In this document: positions 26,432 through 35,148 of the stretch, piece after piece
Position numbering within the stretch: position 1 is the first letter of the stretch
Layout of the letters: the number at the start of each line of letters is the position of its first letter
From: Mycetocola_A sp015752285
Lineage (GTDB): Bacteria > Actinomycetota > Actinomycetes > Actinomycetales > Microbacteriaceae
DNA: 64,000 nucleotides
Direction: 5' to 3'
NCBI RefSeq assembly: GCF_015752285.1
Contig: NZ_JADOUY010000003.1
Coordinates: 310,001 to 374,000 of the forward strand
The notes under the pieces: model-generated
What the model was told of the DNA's origin: nothing
What the model saw: the letters and a program-made list of their open reading frames with translations, nothing else
Databases searched by the model: none
Position numbers and translations under genes: made by a program

Positions 26432-27526
26432 TTACGCTGCCTGCAGCTTCACGGCATCCAGTCGGTCGGTCGCGAGTTTCTCCGCTGCGACCAGGGTGGT
26501 GACCCCTTGCTCTTTCGCTGAGCGGTAGACGGCACTGATGGTGTCGCCGATGCCGTCGACCCGCCGGAGGATCGACTCGAGGTCTGCGCCGGGTCGCGAC
26601 GCCATGTCGAGGTAGATCACACCTCCGGCGTTGGCGACGAAGTCCGGTGCCCAGAGGATGCCGCGCTCCGCGAGCTGCTCGGCGCCGTCGCGCTCGGCGA
26701 GCTGGTTGTTGGCGGCGCCGACGACGGCAGCGCACCGCAGCTGCGAGATGATGTCGTGGCTGAGTGCTCCGCCGACCCCGCACGGAACGAAGAGGTCGGT
26801 TTCGAACAGGTGCTCGTCGCCCGGCTCAATCCAGCTGGCCCCGATCTCTTCGGCAAGAGCACGCCTGGCCGGGTTCACGTCGGTGACGATGAGGGATGCC
26901 CCGTCGTCGGCGAGGCGCCGGGCGAGACGTCCGCCGACCTGGCCGAGTCCTGAGATGGTGGCGCGTCGTCCGCGCACGAGTGGGCTCCCGAAGGCGGCGT
27001 CCAGTGTGGCCACCAGCGCCGAGTACACACCGGCGGCCGTGGCATCGCTCGGCTCTCCGACCCCACCGCGGTCGGCAGGGAGCCCGGAGACGTGGCTGGT
27101 GCGCTCGGCGACGACGGCCATGTCTTCTGCGCTCGTGCCGACATCCTCAGCGGTCTGATAGCTGCCGCCGAGGCTGTCGACGGCATCACCGAGATCGAGC
27201 ATGGCCGCACGCTTGGTCGCGACGTCGAGCTCGGTGCCCACAGGCACGAAGACCACTGACTTGCCGCCACCGCGGGAGAGGCCAGCGACCGCATTCTTGA
27301 GCGTCATGCCAGCGGAGAGCCGGAGGGAATCCTCGACGGCTTCGAGCCAGGACCGGTACTGCCAGACCCGTGCGCCGCCGAGTGCCGGCCCGAGTCTGGT
27401 GGAGTGGACCGCCACGCTGATCGTGAGCCCGGAACGGATGCCGCGGGTGATCAGAACGGTCTCGTGGTCGAGGGAGGGGGAGTGCAGGGCGTCCAGGGAC
27501 GCGCCCGCGTGGAATGCTGACGTCAT
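26432..27526 (-). CDS. leucine/valine dehydrogenase (Glu/Leu/Phe/Val family)
   Basis: A 364-residue NAD-dependent amino-acid dehydrogenase, reversibly deaminating a branched-chain amino acid to its 2-oxo acid and ammonia. The substrate domain holds GPALGGARVW near residue 47. The two key lysines are Lys77 in MTLKNAVAGL and Lys89 in RGGGKSV, spaced 12 apart as in leucine dehydrogenase (Lys68/Lys80). The NAD domain has ISGLGQVGGRLARRL near 190 and ends with a helical tail. Length matches Leu/Val dehydrogenases (about 350-370), not the larger GDH. ATG 27526 follows a strong AAGGAGA. It stands alone and is followed by a stem-loop repeat. Confidence 0.9.
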   Translation of the reverse strand: MTSAFHAGASLDALHSPSLDHETVLITRGIRSGLTISVAVHSTRLGPALGGARVWQYRSWLEAVEDSLRLSAGMTLKNAVAGLSRGGGKSVVFVPVGTELDVATKRAAMLDLGDAVDSLGGSYQTAEDVGTSAEDMAVVAERTSHVSGLPADRGGVGEPSDATAAGVYSALVATLDAAFGSPLVRGRRATISGLGQVGGRLARRLADDGASLIVTDVNPARRALAEEIGASWIEPGDEHLFETDLFVPCGVGGALSHDIISQLRCAAVVGAANNQLAERDGAEQLAERGILWAPDFVANAGGVIYLDMASRPGADLESILRRVDGIGDTISAVYRSAKEQGVTTLVAAEKLATDRLDAVKLQAA

Positions 27527-27656
27527 CGTCGTATCTCCTTGTGGGTGATGTCGATGCCCGGGTGTGGGCAGTGCCGGCTCGCGCGGGTGGCGCGGGTGCC
27601 GGCGACTCCATCACACCAAGAACGCCCGCCGTGCACAAGGGCGTGGCGGGGATCGA

Positions 27657-28472
27657 TCAGCCCGCTGCTGCACGGTGGTCGATGCGTGGCACCAGGTGCG
27701 TGATGTCGCGGGAGCCCAGGTCGATCCGGATGGCCGTGTCAGAGGGCATCGGCGTCCAGCCGGCCGCGTCGAGCCCGCTCGAGATGACGTGAACGGCATC
27801 CTCCGTCACGCGGTAGTCCATCGCGTAATACTCGGTGGCGTGCCTGGCCGGCATCGAATCCTCATGCTCGAACAGAGCCCGCAATGCCCGCGGCGGGGAC
27901 TCGGCCCTGCTGTTGATGTGCACGGCGAACAGGGCCTCTGGAGAGAGGAGCAGCGCGTTGAGGCTGAAGTCAGGAAACTCCCGCTGCAGGATCGCCAGCC
28001 CGCGGGTAACGCCCTCGGTGTCGTCGCCGGCCTCGGCGATGCACTGCAGCAGGAGCCTGAAGTAGCGTTCGCTGTCTGTGTCGCCGGTCAACCGGGCGAG
28101 CGACTCGGGTGTGAGCAGGCTGTCGAGGTGGGGGATCGGCGAGATGTTGCCGTTGTGGGCGAAGGCGTAGTCTCCGTCGACGAACGGATGCGTGTTCTCC
28201 GGGCAGATCGGAAGACCGGCGGTCGCCCAACGCAGGTGCAGCAGCCCGCTCGTGCCGAGCCGTGTCGCTGCCATTGCGGCGTAGTCATCGTCGAGTATTG
28301 CTGTTCCGGTGGAGTTGATCGACCGGATCCGCCCGTCGGCGTCGTGCCAGGCCGCGCCCCAGCCGTCGCCGTGCACGGCAGTGAGCGAGGTGAATGAGGC
28401 GAAGTCGTCGGGGCCGAGCACGTCGAGAACTGCGGTCGGGTGTCGAGAGACGTATCCCAGTAGCCGGCACAC
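27657..28472 (-). CDS. class II glutamine amidotransferase
   Basis: A 271-residue Ntn-type glutaminase domain. GTG 28472 is followed by Cys2 (CRLLGYV), the expected N-terminal nucleophile after removal of Met. The segment HGDGWGAAWHD near residue 35, RWATAGLPICPENTHPF near 78 and the oxyanion region YAFAHNGNIS near 100 complete the active site. GAGAGGGGG before the GTG supports this start. It is related to YafJ and to EgtC of ergothioneine synthesis, but EgtC function cannot be claimed from this alone. The divergent neighbour is a glutamate-cysteine-ligase-like gene, which makes a thiol or gamma-glutamyl link conceivable. Confidence 0.88.
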   Translation of the reverse strand: MCRLLGYVSRHPTAVLDVLGPDDFASFTSLTAVHGDGWGAAWHDADGRIRSINSTGTAILDDDYAAMAATRLGTSGLLHLRWATAGLPICPENTHPFVDGDYAFAHNGNISPIPHLDSLLTPESLARLTGDTDSERYFRLLLQCIAEAGDDTEGVTRGLAILQREFPDFSLNALLLSPEALFAVHINSRAESPPRALRALFEHEDSMPARHATEYYAMDYRVTEDAVHVISSGLDAAGWTPMPSDTAIRIDLGSRDITHLVPRIDHRAAAG

Positions 28473-28553
28473 GGTCGCACCCCCTCTCGAATCCTTCTTC
28501 CTGAGCTTCGTCCATTACTTACGTTGAGGCAACCGAACTGGCAGAGTGACAGC

Positions 28554-29657
28554 ATGCGAACCGTCGGGGTCGAAGAAGAACTCCTGTTGGTCAGTGCGGA
28601 AACGGGTCAGCCCGTGTCCGCTGCCAGTGACGTGCTGCGTCGCGTGCAGGATGCCGGTGCGGCCGGACACGACGGCGGCACACTCGACCACGAGTTCAAG
28701 CAGCAACAGATCGAGACGGCGTCGGCCCCTCACCGTTCCCTGACAGACCTGCGGGCCGATGTGACGGCGTGGCGGTCCACCGCCATCGACGCGGCGCGCA
28801 CGGTGGACGCGCTCGTGATCGCCGCAGGAACATCGCCGATCCCGTCGGATTCCGTTCTAATGCCCGATGCGCGATATGAACGAATCGCCGACCTTCTCGC
28901 GCAGACGGCGCGGGACCAGTTGGCCTGCGCCTGTCACGTCCACGTGTTCGTCGAGTCCGACGATGAGGGGATCGCCGTTCTGGACCGCATCCGTGAATGG
29001 CTCCACGTGCTCGTTGCTCTCAGCGCCAACTCCCCGTTCTGGCATGGGGTCGACTCGGGATACGCCAGCTATCGGTCCGAAGTGATCCGCCGCTGGCCGA
29101 CAGCGGTCGTGCCCGAGGTCTTCGGATCGGTCGCCGGCTATCAGGCATTGGTCACCGCGATGAAAGACACCCGGGTGATGCTCGACGACGGGATGGTCTA
29201 CTTCGACGCGCGACTGTCGCACCACTACCCGACGGTCGAGATCCGAGTGGCTGATGTCTGCCCCGACGTCGATGACACGATCCTCATCGCCGCCCTGTGC
29301 AGGGGTCTCGTCGACACCGCGGCACGGGACTGGCGGGTGGGAGCGGCGCCGCGTGCAACCGCGGCGTCCCTCCTGCGTCTCGCGGGTTGGCACGCCGCCC
29401 GGTTCGGCCTGAGCGGCGATCTGCTCGACCCGCGAACGATGCGTCCGCAGCCTGCTGCGGTGGTGGTCGCCGCCCTCGTTGAGCACGTGCGATCGTCGCT
29501 GGCCGCCAATGGCGACGAGGAATCCGTCGACAGACAGGTGGGCAGGGTGCTCGAGCGCGGCACCGGTGCCGACCGGCAACGGGCGGTGCTCAGCCGCACC
29601 GGTCAGCTCGCCGACGTGGTCACCGACCTCGCCCGCGTCACGGCCGGGGGGAACTGA
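28554..29657 (+). CDS. glutamate-cysteine ligase-like carboxylate-amine ligase (GCS2/YbdK)
   Basis: A 367-residue member of the GCS2 family (YbdK, also EgtA), which joins glutamate and an amine such as cysteine using ATP. The N-terminal VGVEEELLLV at 4-13 holds the metal-binding glutamates. DHEFKQQQIETAS near 45-57, CACHVHVFVESDDEG near 125-139 and HYPTVEIRVADVCPD near 225 form the rest of the active site. ATG 28554 is chosen because the VGVEEE motif normally begins within a few residues of the start. Length fits YbdK (about 370). It converges on ssuC with only 4 bp between stops. The acceptor is unknown. Confidence 0.88.
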   Translation: MRTVGVEEELLLVSAETGQPVSAASDVLRRVQDAGAAGHDGGTLDHEFKQQQIETASAPHRSLTDLRADVTAWRSTAIDAARTVDALVIAAGTSPIPSDSVLMPDARYERIADLLAQTARDQLACACHVHVFVESDDEGIAVLDRIREWLHVLVALSANSPFWHGVDSGYASYRSEVIRRWPTAVVPEVFGSVAGYQALVTAMKDTRVMLDDGMVYFDARLSHHYPTVEIRVADVCPDVDDTILIAALCRGLVDTAARDWRVGAAPRATAASLLRLAGWHAARFGLSGDLLDPRTMRPQPAAVVVAALVEHVRSSLAANGDEESVDRQVGRVLERGTGADRQRAVLSRTGQLADVVTDLARVTAGGN

Positions 29658-29661
29658 GCGG

Positions 29662-30588
29662 TCAGCCCCAGCGCTTGTTCACCCAGCGCTCGAACAGCCC
29701 GACCAGGGAGTCGGTGAGTTTGCCGAGCAGGGCGAGGAGCACGATGGCGAGGAAGATGCGGTCGATGCGCCCGTTGTTCTGCGAGTCGCTGAGAAGGAAG
29801 CCCAGACCCATCGACGCGCCGAGAAGCTCGGCGGCGACGAGGAACAGCCACGCCTGGGCGAGCGCCAGCCGCAGCCCGGAGACGACCGAAGGAAGGACGG
29901 CTGGGAGTTGCACCGTCGTGAACAGGCGGGTCCCGTTCAGCCCGAACGCCCGCCCGGCTTCGACAAGCTGTCGGTCCACGTGCCGAAGGGCCGCTGACAC
30001 CGTCGTATAGACCGGGAAGAACGCGCCGATGGCGATGAGGGTGATCTTCGATTCCTCCCCGTACTTCAGCCAGATGATGAGGAGTGGAACCCAGGCCAGG
30101 GACGGCACAGCGCGAATCGCACCGAGGGTGGGGGAGAAGAGGATGTCACCGAGGCGGGACAGGCCGACGACCGCTCCGAGGAGAAGTCCGAGGGCTGCGC
30201 CGATCGAAAAGCCGATGAGCACTCGCTGGGTGGAGATCGCCGTGTATTGGCCGAGCTGGCCCCGCTGTGCGAGGTCGACGGCTGCGGCCCACACCATGGC
30301 CGGGGACGGAAGCTGCGAAACGGAGACGAGCCCGAGAGAGGAGACGACCTGCCACACGATCAGGACGATCGCCGGGATGAACGCCCCACCGATAATGATG
30401 AACCAGGTGCGCCGCGTGAGCCGCTTCCGACCAGCCACCCGGTCTGCGCGCCCGTCGGCCGCTTCGGTCTCAGCGACAACGGCAGGGCGCGCGCGACCCG
30501 CGACCGGCCCATCGCTCTCCGGACCGGTCGTCGAGACCGTGCCCGCGCGTATCTCATCGCCCGTCGTGACGTTGTCGTTGTGACTCAT
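29662..30588 (-). CDS. ssuC: sulfonate/nitrate/taurine-type ABC importer permease
   Basis: A 308-residue inner-membrane subunit with an unusually long polar N-terminal tail (about 55 residues) before six hydrophobic segments. The coupling motif EAGRAFGLNGTRLFTTVQLPAVLPSVVSGLRLALAQAW near residue 215 is the standard EAA loop of this group. It is the third gene of a three-gene unit with SsuB and SsuA on the same strand. Together they would import an aliphatic sulfonate or a similar small anion. No desulfonating monooxygenase (SsuD) or flavin reductase lies beside the unit, so sulfonate is the likely substrate class only by family. Confidence 0.88.
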   Translation of the reverse strand: MSHNDNVTTGDEIRAGTVSTTGPESDGPVAGRARPAVVAETEAADGRADRVAGRKRLTRRTWFIIIGGAFIPAIVLIVWQVVSSLGLVSVSQLPSPAMVWAAAVDLAQRGQLGQYTAISTQRVLIGFSIGAALGLLLGAVVGLSRLGDILFSPTLGAIRAVPSLAWVPLLIIWLKYGEESKITLIAIGAFFPVYTTVSAALRHVDRQLVEAGRAFGLNGTRLFTTVQLPAVLPSVVSGLRLALAQAWLFLVAAELLGASMGLGFLLSDSQNNGRIDRIFLAIVLLALLGKLTDSLVGLFERWVNKRWG

Positions 30589-30648
30589 GCTCGGTCCTTG
30601 GTGAATGTGAGGGTGTGGGTCCGCCGTGGCCGACCCACACCGAGGGCA

Positions 30649-31686
30649 CTAGCCGATCGCGTCGGCGTCCGCCTGTTTCGCGAACTCGTCGTTGATGATC
30701 GAGTCGAGGGCTTCGTCGACCTGCTCCTGCGAGGCGACGTCACCGGATTCGACGAAGATCGGGCCGATGATCTCGAGGACGTCGCGCTGGGCACTGCCCG
30801 GGATCGGGTCGACGTCGAGGTTGGAACGCTCGGTGATGACCCGGGTGGCGACCGCGAGGTCGAGTCCGGCGACATCGGCGAGGATCTGAGCCGTCTCGTC
30901 CGGGTTCTCGGCAGCCCAGGCGCGGGCGTGCTCGTACGCGTTCACGACGGTCTGCGCGAGATCGGGCTTCTCGGTGAGGAACGTCTCCGTCGCGTTGAGG
31001 AAGCCGTAGCTGTTGAAGTCGACGTTGCGGTAGATGAGCTTCGCCCCCGATTCCTCGGCGCCGGCCATGATCGGGTCGAGACCTGACCAGGCGTCGACCG
31101 AACCGTTCTGCAGGGCCGCCCAGCCATCTGCGTGCTGGAGGTTCTCGATGGTGACGTCGTCCTGGCTGAGTCCCGCCTCTTCGAGCGCCTGCAGCAGGAA
31201 GAAGTACGGGTCGGTCCCCTTCGTCGCAGCGATCTTCTTGCCCTTGAGCTCCGCGACATCGGTGACGCTGGAGTCAGGTCCGACGACGAGCGCCGACCAC
31301 TCCGGCTGGGAGTACAGGTCGATCACCTGGATGGGGGAGCCGTTGGAACGGGCGAGAAGCGCAGCGGAGCCTGCGGTCGAGCCGACGTCGATGGCGTTGG
31401 CGCGCAGGGCCTCGTTCGCCTTGTTCGACCCGGCCGACTGGATCCAGTTGACGGTGACGTCCTGGTCGGCGAGGGCGTCTTCCAGCCAGCCCTGGTCCTT
31501 GATGACGAGGGAGAGCGGGTTGTAGGTGGCGAAGTCGATGTTGAGCTCGCCACCCTCGGTGACGGCCGCAGAGTCGGAGGTGTCGGATGCCGGAGCGCCC
31601 GCGTTCTCACCGGCCACGCAGCCGGTGAGGAGCAGGGCTGCGGCGCCGGCGACGAGTGCCGCTGCGGAGAGTCGCTTGCGAATCAT
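30649..31686 (-). CDS. ssuA: ABC importer substrate-binding lipoprotein (SsuA-like)
   Basis: A 345-residue periplasmic-type binding protein, anchored as a lipoprotein: signal MIRKRLSAAALVAGAAALLLTGC, with the acylated Cys near residue 23 in LTGC. The mature part begins with an acidic linker (GAPASDTSDSAA). It then shows the NMT1/SsuA fold, with NWIQSAGSNKANEALRANAIDVGSTAG near 80-105, typical of sulfonate- and nitrate-binding members. Start ATG 31686 follows AAAGGACC; 76 upstream codons overlap the ATPase gene antisense frame and are excluded. A 7-bp tandem repeat lies just upstream of its ribosome-binding site. Confidence 0.9.
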   Translation of the reverse strand: MIRKRLSAAALVAGAAALLLTGCVAGENAGAPASDTSDSAAVTEGGELNIDFATYNPLSLVIKDQGWLEDALADQDVTVNWIQSAGSNKANEALRANAIDVGSTAGSAALLARSNGSPIQVIDLYSQPEWSALVVGPDSSVTDVAELKGKKIAATKGTDPYFFLLQALEEAGLSQDDVTIENLQHADGWAALQNGSVDAWSGLDPIMAGAEESGAKLIYRNVDFNSYGFLNATETFLTEKPDLAQTVVNAYEHARAWAAENPDETAQILADVAGLDLAVATRVITERSNLDVDPIPGSAQRDVLEIIGPIFVESGDVASQEQVDEALDSIINDEFAKQADADAIG

Positions 31687-31697
31687 GGGAGGTCCTT

Positions 31698-31725
31698 TGC
31701 TGGGTGCTGGGTGCTGGGTGCTGGC
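31698..31725. repeat. 7-bp tandem repeat between ssuB and ssuA
   Basis: Four head-to-tail copies of TGCTGGG (last with one change) fill 31698-31725. They run from the ssuB stop codon to the bases before the ssuA ribosome-binding site. The array is non-coding, so a change in copy number would alter only the ssuB-ssuA distance. Confidence 0.85.
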
Positions 31726-31726
31726 G

Positions 31727-32608
31727 TCAGTACGGGTAGTGGGGGATGGCCGTCGTCGTCTCGACACCGCGGGCCGCGCCGTGGCGGTCGATGCCGAGAC
31801 CGGCCAGAAGGCGTCCGCGGAGTTCGGCCAGTTCTGCCGAGCCCCGGTCACGTGGCCGGTGACCTGGAACGATGATTTCCTGAACGATGGAGGATCCTTC
31901 GGCGCCGGTGTCACGGCCGAGCAGGATGACGCGGTCGGCGAGTTGGAGGGCTTCGTCGACGTCGTGCGTGACCAGCAGAACGGTGGTCGGTGCCGCTCGG
32001 TGCACGTCGAGGAGCAGGTCCTGCATCTTGAGCCGGGTCAGCGCGTCGAGCGCGCCGAATGGTTCGTCGAGGAGGAGGACGCCGGGGTTTCTGGCCAGGG
32101 CCCGCGCGAGCGACGCCCTCTGGGCCATGCCTCCCGAGATCTCCCGCGGTCGGTGCCCGGCGAATTCGCCGAGGCCGACGAGTTCGATGAGTTCCCGCAC
32201 GCGCGCGCTGCCCGCGGCTTTGGGCGTGCCGCGTGGCAGGCCGAGTGCGACGTTGTCTGTGACGCTGCGCCACGGCAGGAGACGCGGTTCCTGAAATCCG
32301 ACGGCTGTTCGGTCGTCGAAGCCGGCGACGGGCGAGCCGTCGATGAGCACCCGACCCGATGATGCCGAATCGAGGCCTCCTGCGATTCGCAAGAGCGTCG
32401 ATTTTCCGCATCCACTCGTGCCCAGAATGGCGAGGACCTCGCCGGGCGTCACCGTGATCGAGATGTCACGCAGAACCTGGCGGGCACCACCGTCGCCGGG
32501 AAAGGACCGACCGACACCCGCGAATTCGACGGTGTATGCGGCATCCGTCGCGCCGGACACAGCACGCGTGGTGCCGGAGATCACCGGTGCAGTGCTGGAA
32601 GATGGCAT
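31727..32608 (-). CDS. ssuB: sulfonate-type ABC importer ATPase
   Basis: A 293-residue ABC ATPase. Walker A GTSGCGKST is near residue 63, the Q-loop at VGFQEPRLLPWRS near 103 (the FQEPRLLPW form is typical of SsuB/TauB/NrtD), the signature ISGGMAQRASLARAL near 158, Walker B LLLDEPFGALDALTR near 180 and the switch His at VTHDVDEA. ATG 32608 starts MPSSSTAP; the frame stays open far upstream only because it reads the antisense of corA, and that part is rejected. It is the first gene of the ssuBAC unit, divergent from corA with a 141-bp shared promoter region. Confidence 0.92.
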   Translation of the reverse strand: MPSSSTAPVISGTTRAVSGATDAAYTVEFAGVGRSFPGDGGARQVLRDISITVTPGEVLAILGTSGCGKSTLLRIAGGLDSASSGRVLIDGSPVAGFDDRTAVGFQEPRLLPWRSVTDNVALGLPRGTPKAAGSARVRELIELVGLGEFAGHRPREISGGMAQRASLARALARNPGVLLLDEPFGALDALTRLKMQDLLLDVHRAAPTTVLLVTHDVDEALQLADRVILLGRDTGAEGSSIVQEIIVPGHRPRDRGSAELAELRGRLLAGLGIDRHGAARGVETTTAIPHYPY

Positions 32609-32749
32609 ACGGGACTCCCGTAGGTGGTCAAGGGCGGGTGTGTCAACGGTAGCCACGAGTCCCGCGCATCGTTCGCCCGGCTGCAACACTGTGTAACACT
32701 GGCGCCCGGTCCCGTGTCGCTGGTCCCGGGCCGACGGAAGGAGCGCGAG

Positions 32750-33766
32750 ATGGTCGTCGTCGACAATGCGGTGTACGTCCGCGGAGAGCGCGTGGCCACG
32801 CCGCCGAGCCTTGACGACACCTACGAGGTGCTGCACGAGAAGAAGGGCATGGCCTGGATCGGCCTGTACCGCCCGGATGCCGACGAGCTGCACTCGGTCG
32901 CCGCTGAGTTCGGCCTGCACGACCTCATGATCGAGGATGCGCTCCGTGGGCACCAGCGCCCGAAGCTCGAACGCTACGGCGATACTCTCTTCGGTGTCTT
33001 CAAAGCGGCGCGATACCTCGACGCGGAGGAACGCCTCGAGTTCGGCGAGGTGCACGTCGTCCTCGGCCCCGACTTCGCCATCACCGTCCGTCACTCCGAG
33101 ACTCCGGACATCGGTGCCATCCGCCGTCGCCTCGAGGGCGACAGCCGCCTGCTGTCCCTCGGGCCCGAGGCCGTCCTCTATGCGGTTCTCGACGAGATCG
33201 TCGACGGCTACCAACCCGTCATCGACGGACTGGAGAACGACATCGACGAGATCGATGACGCCCTGTTCGCCGAGGGTCGCGAGTCGTCGAAGCGTATCTA
33301 TGCGCTCAGCCGCGAGGTGATCGAGTTCCAGCGGGCAACCAAACCCCTCATCGGGATCTTCGAGTCGCTCGCATCCGGCTCCGACAAGTACGACGTCGAC
33401 GTCGAACTCCGCCGCTACCTGCGTGACGTGCACGACCACGTTCTCCGTGTCGTCGAGCGGGCGGATGCCTTCCGCGCGGTCCTGCAGAATGCCCTCACCG
33501 TGAACAGTGCCCTCGTCGGGCAGCGCCAGAACGAGGAGACCAGGCGACTCTCTGAAGCGAGCTTCGCCCAGAGCGAGCAGGTGAAAAAGATCTCGAGCTG
33601 GGCAGCCATCCTCTTCGCCCCGACCCTCATCGGAACGGTCTACGGCATGAACTTCAGGTTCATGCCCGAGCTCGACTGGCCGCTCGGTTACCCCTTCGCT
33701 CTCATCCTCATGTTCGGAATGGGTGTCGTACTCTTCCTCGTCTTCAAGAAGAACAAATGGCTGTGA
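32750..33766 (+). CDS. corA: CorA-family magnesium/cobalt transporter
   Basis: A 338-residue membrane protein of the CorA family, forming pentameric Mg2+ channels. A long cytoplasmic funnel with helices rich in Glu and Asp (GLENDIDEIDDALFAEG near 165) is followed by two C-terminal helices. The signature YGMNF lies between them at about 300, followed by the MPEL loop and a KKNKWL tail. ATG 32750 has GGAAGGAG upstream; 42 more upstream codons are open but read as non-coding. The last ten bases overlap the start of the photolyase gene, implying one transcript. No Mg2+ riboswitch was recognised in the leader. Confidence 0.93.
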   Translation: MVVVDNAVYVRGERVATPPSLDDTYEVLHEKKGMAWIGLYRPDADELHSVAAEFGLHDLMIEDALRGHQRPKLERYGDTLFGVFKAARYLDAEERLEFGEVHVVLGPDFAITVRHSETPDIGAIRRRLEGDSRLLSLGPEAVLYAVLDEIVDGYQPVIDGLENDIDEIDDALFAEGRESSKRIYALSREVIEFQRATKPLIGIFESLASGSDKYDVDVELRRYLRDVHDHVLRVVERADAFRAVLQNALTVNSALVGQRQNEETRRLSEASFAQSEQVKKISSWAAILFAPTLIGTVYGMNFRFMPELDWPLGYPFALILMFGMGVVLFLVFKKNKWL

Positions 33767-35148
33767 CACCGTCCGTCGTCTGGTTCCGCGACGACCTCCG
33801 CCTCGACGACAACCCCGCGCTGTCGGCCGCCGCTCGGCGCGACGGCCCCGTCGTCGCCGTCTTCATCCTCGACGAGGAGTCCGCTGGCGTCCGCCCGCAC
33901 GGTGGTGCCGCACGCTGGTGGCTGCATTCCAGCCTCACCTCCCTCGCGGCGTCGCTCAGCGAACTCGGGGTTCAGCTGATCCTGCGCCGCGGGCGGGCGG
34001 GAGACGTGCTTCCGCGCATCGTCGAGGAAGCGGGCGCTGGTGCGGTGTTCTGGAACCGGCGATACGGCCAGGCCGAGCGTGACGTCGACGCCGCCATCAA
34101 ATCGCGGCTGCGCGGCGATGGACTCGAGGTGTCGAGCTTCGCGGCATCTCTGCTCTACGAACCGTGGACGATCCAGACCGGGCAGGGAACGCCGTACTCG
34201 GTGTTCACCCCGTTCTGGCGAGCATGCCAGGCCGCTCCGCCGCCCCGTGCACCGATTGACGCTCCGACAGCGATCGACGGGTCGACGTCCGCGCTGGGCA
34301 CCGACACGCTCGGCGACTGGGAGCTCGAGCCTCGTCGTCCCGACTGGGCCGGCGGCTTGCGCGAGGCATGGGAGCCGGGCGAAGCATCCGCTCACCGCCT
34401 GCTCGAAGCGTTCCTCGAGAACAGCCTCGACGACTACGACGCCGAACGTGACCTCCCCGCACAGCAGGCGACGTCACGGCTGTCTCCGCACCTGCGCTGG
34501 GGTGAGATCAGCCCACACCGGGTCATGCACGAGACCGACCGGGCTCGGCACGGAGCGACCGGGCGCCGTGCGTCGAGCGCGAGCCGGTTTCTCACCGAAC
34601 TGGGCTGGCGTGATTTCTGCGCCCACGTGCTGTTCGCCGCCCCTGACCTCGCCACGGTGAACTGGCGCAGGGAGTTCGACGCGTTCCCTTGGCCACCGCT
34701 CGATCACAAGGCACTCGATGCCTGGCAGCGAGGCACGACAGGAATCCCGATCGTCGACGCCGGCATGCGTGAACTGTGGCGCACGGGCAGCATGCACAAC
34801 CGGGTGCGGATGGTCGTCGCCTCGTTCCTCACCAAAAACCTGCTCATCGACTGGCGCAAGGGCGAACAGTGGTTCTGGGATACCCTCGTCGACGCGGACG
34901 CCGCAAGCAACGCATTCAACTGGCAATGGGTGGCCGGATCAGGGGCGGATGCCGCTCCGTACTTCCGGATCTTCAACCCGGAACTGCAGGCGAAGAAGTT
35001 CGACCCGCACGGCGAATACATCCGCCAGAACGTGCCGGAGTGGGGCACGGATGACTACCCGCAGCCGATCGTCGACCTCGCTGAAACGCGCAAGGCGGCG
35101 CTCGCCGCATACGACGTCGTGACGAAGGCGAAGCGCGACTCCGACTAG
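33757..35148 (+). CDS. phr: deoxyribodipyrimidine photolyase
   Basis: A 463-residue class I CPD photolyase, repairing UV-induced pyrimidine dimers with light and FADH-. The N-terminal antenna domain begins VVWFRDDLRLDDNPAL. The FAD-binding helical domain has TSRLSPHLRWGEISP near 248, WRDFCAHVLF near 288, and MHNRVRMVVASFLTKNLLIDWRKGEQWF near 345-372. It ends with NAFNWQWVAGSGADAAPYFRIFNP, the most conserved stretch of the family. Its start overlaps corA by ten bases. The TAG stop is shared base-by-base with the stop of the convergent hydrolase (CTAG). Confidence 0.96.
   Translation: MAVTPSVVWFRDDLRLDDNPALSAAARRDGPVVAVFILDEESAGVRPHGGAARWWLHSSLTSLAASLSELGVQLILRRGRAGDVLPRIVEEAGAGAVFWNRRYGQAERDVDAAIKSRLRGDGLEVSSFAASLLYEPWTIQTGQGTPYSVFTPFWRACQAAPPPRAPIDAPTAIDGSTSALGTDTLGDWELEPRRPDWAGGLREAWEPGEASAHRLLEAFLENSLDDYDAERDLPAQQATSRLSPHLRWGEISPHRVMHETDRARHGATGRRASSASRFLTELGWRDFCAHVLFAAPDLATVNWRREFDAFPWPPLDHKALDAWQRGTTGIPIVDAGMRELWRTGSMHNRVRMVVASFLTKNLLIDWRKGEQWFWDTLVDADAASNAFNWQWVAGSGADAAPYFRIFNPELQAKKFDPHGEYIRQNVPEWGTDDYPQPIVDLAETRKAALAAYDVVTKAKRDSD

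Noticed and set aside
32685..32700. A direct repeat AACACT-GTGT-AACACT between ssuB and corA
   Set aside because: It could be an operator, but it is short, has no match elsewhere in the window, and no regulator is adjacent.
31727..33769. A 680-codon open frame on the minus strand
   Set aside because: Only the last 293 codons encode SsuB. The rest reads the antisense of corA, whose GMN motif and ribosome-binding site show that the plus strand is the real gene.
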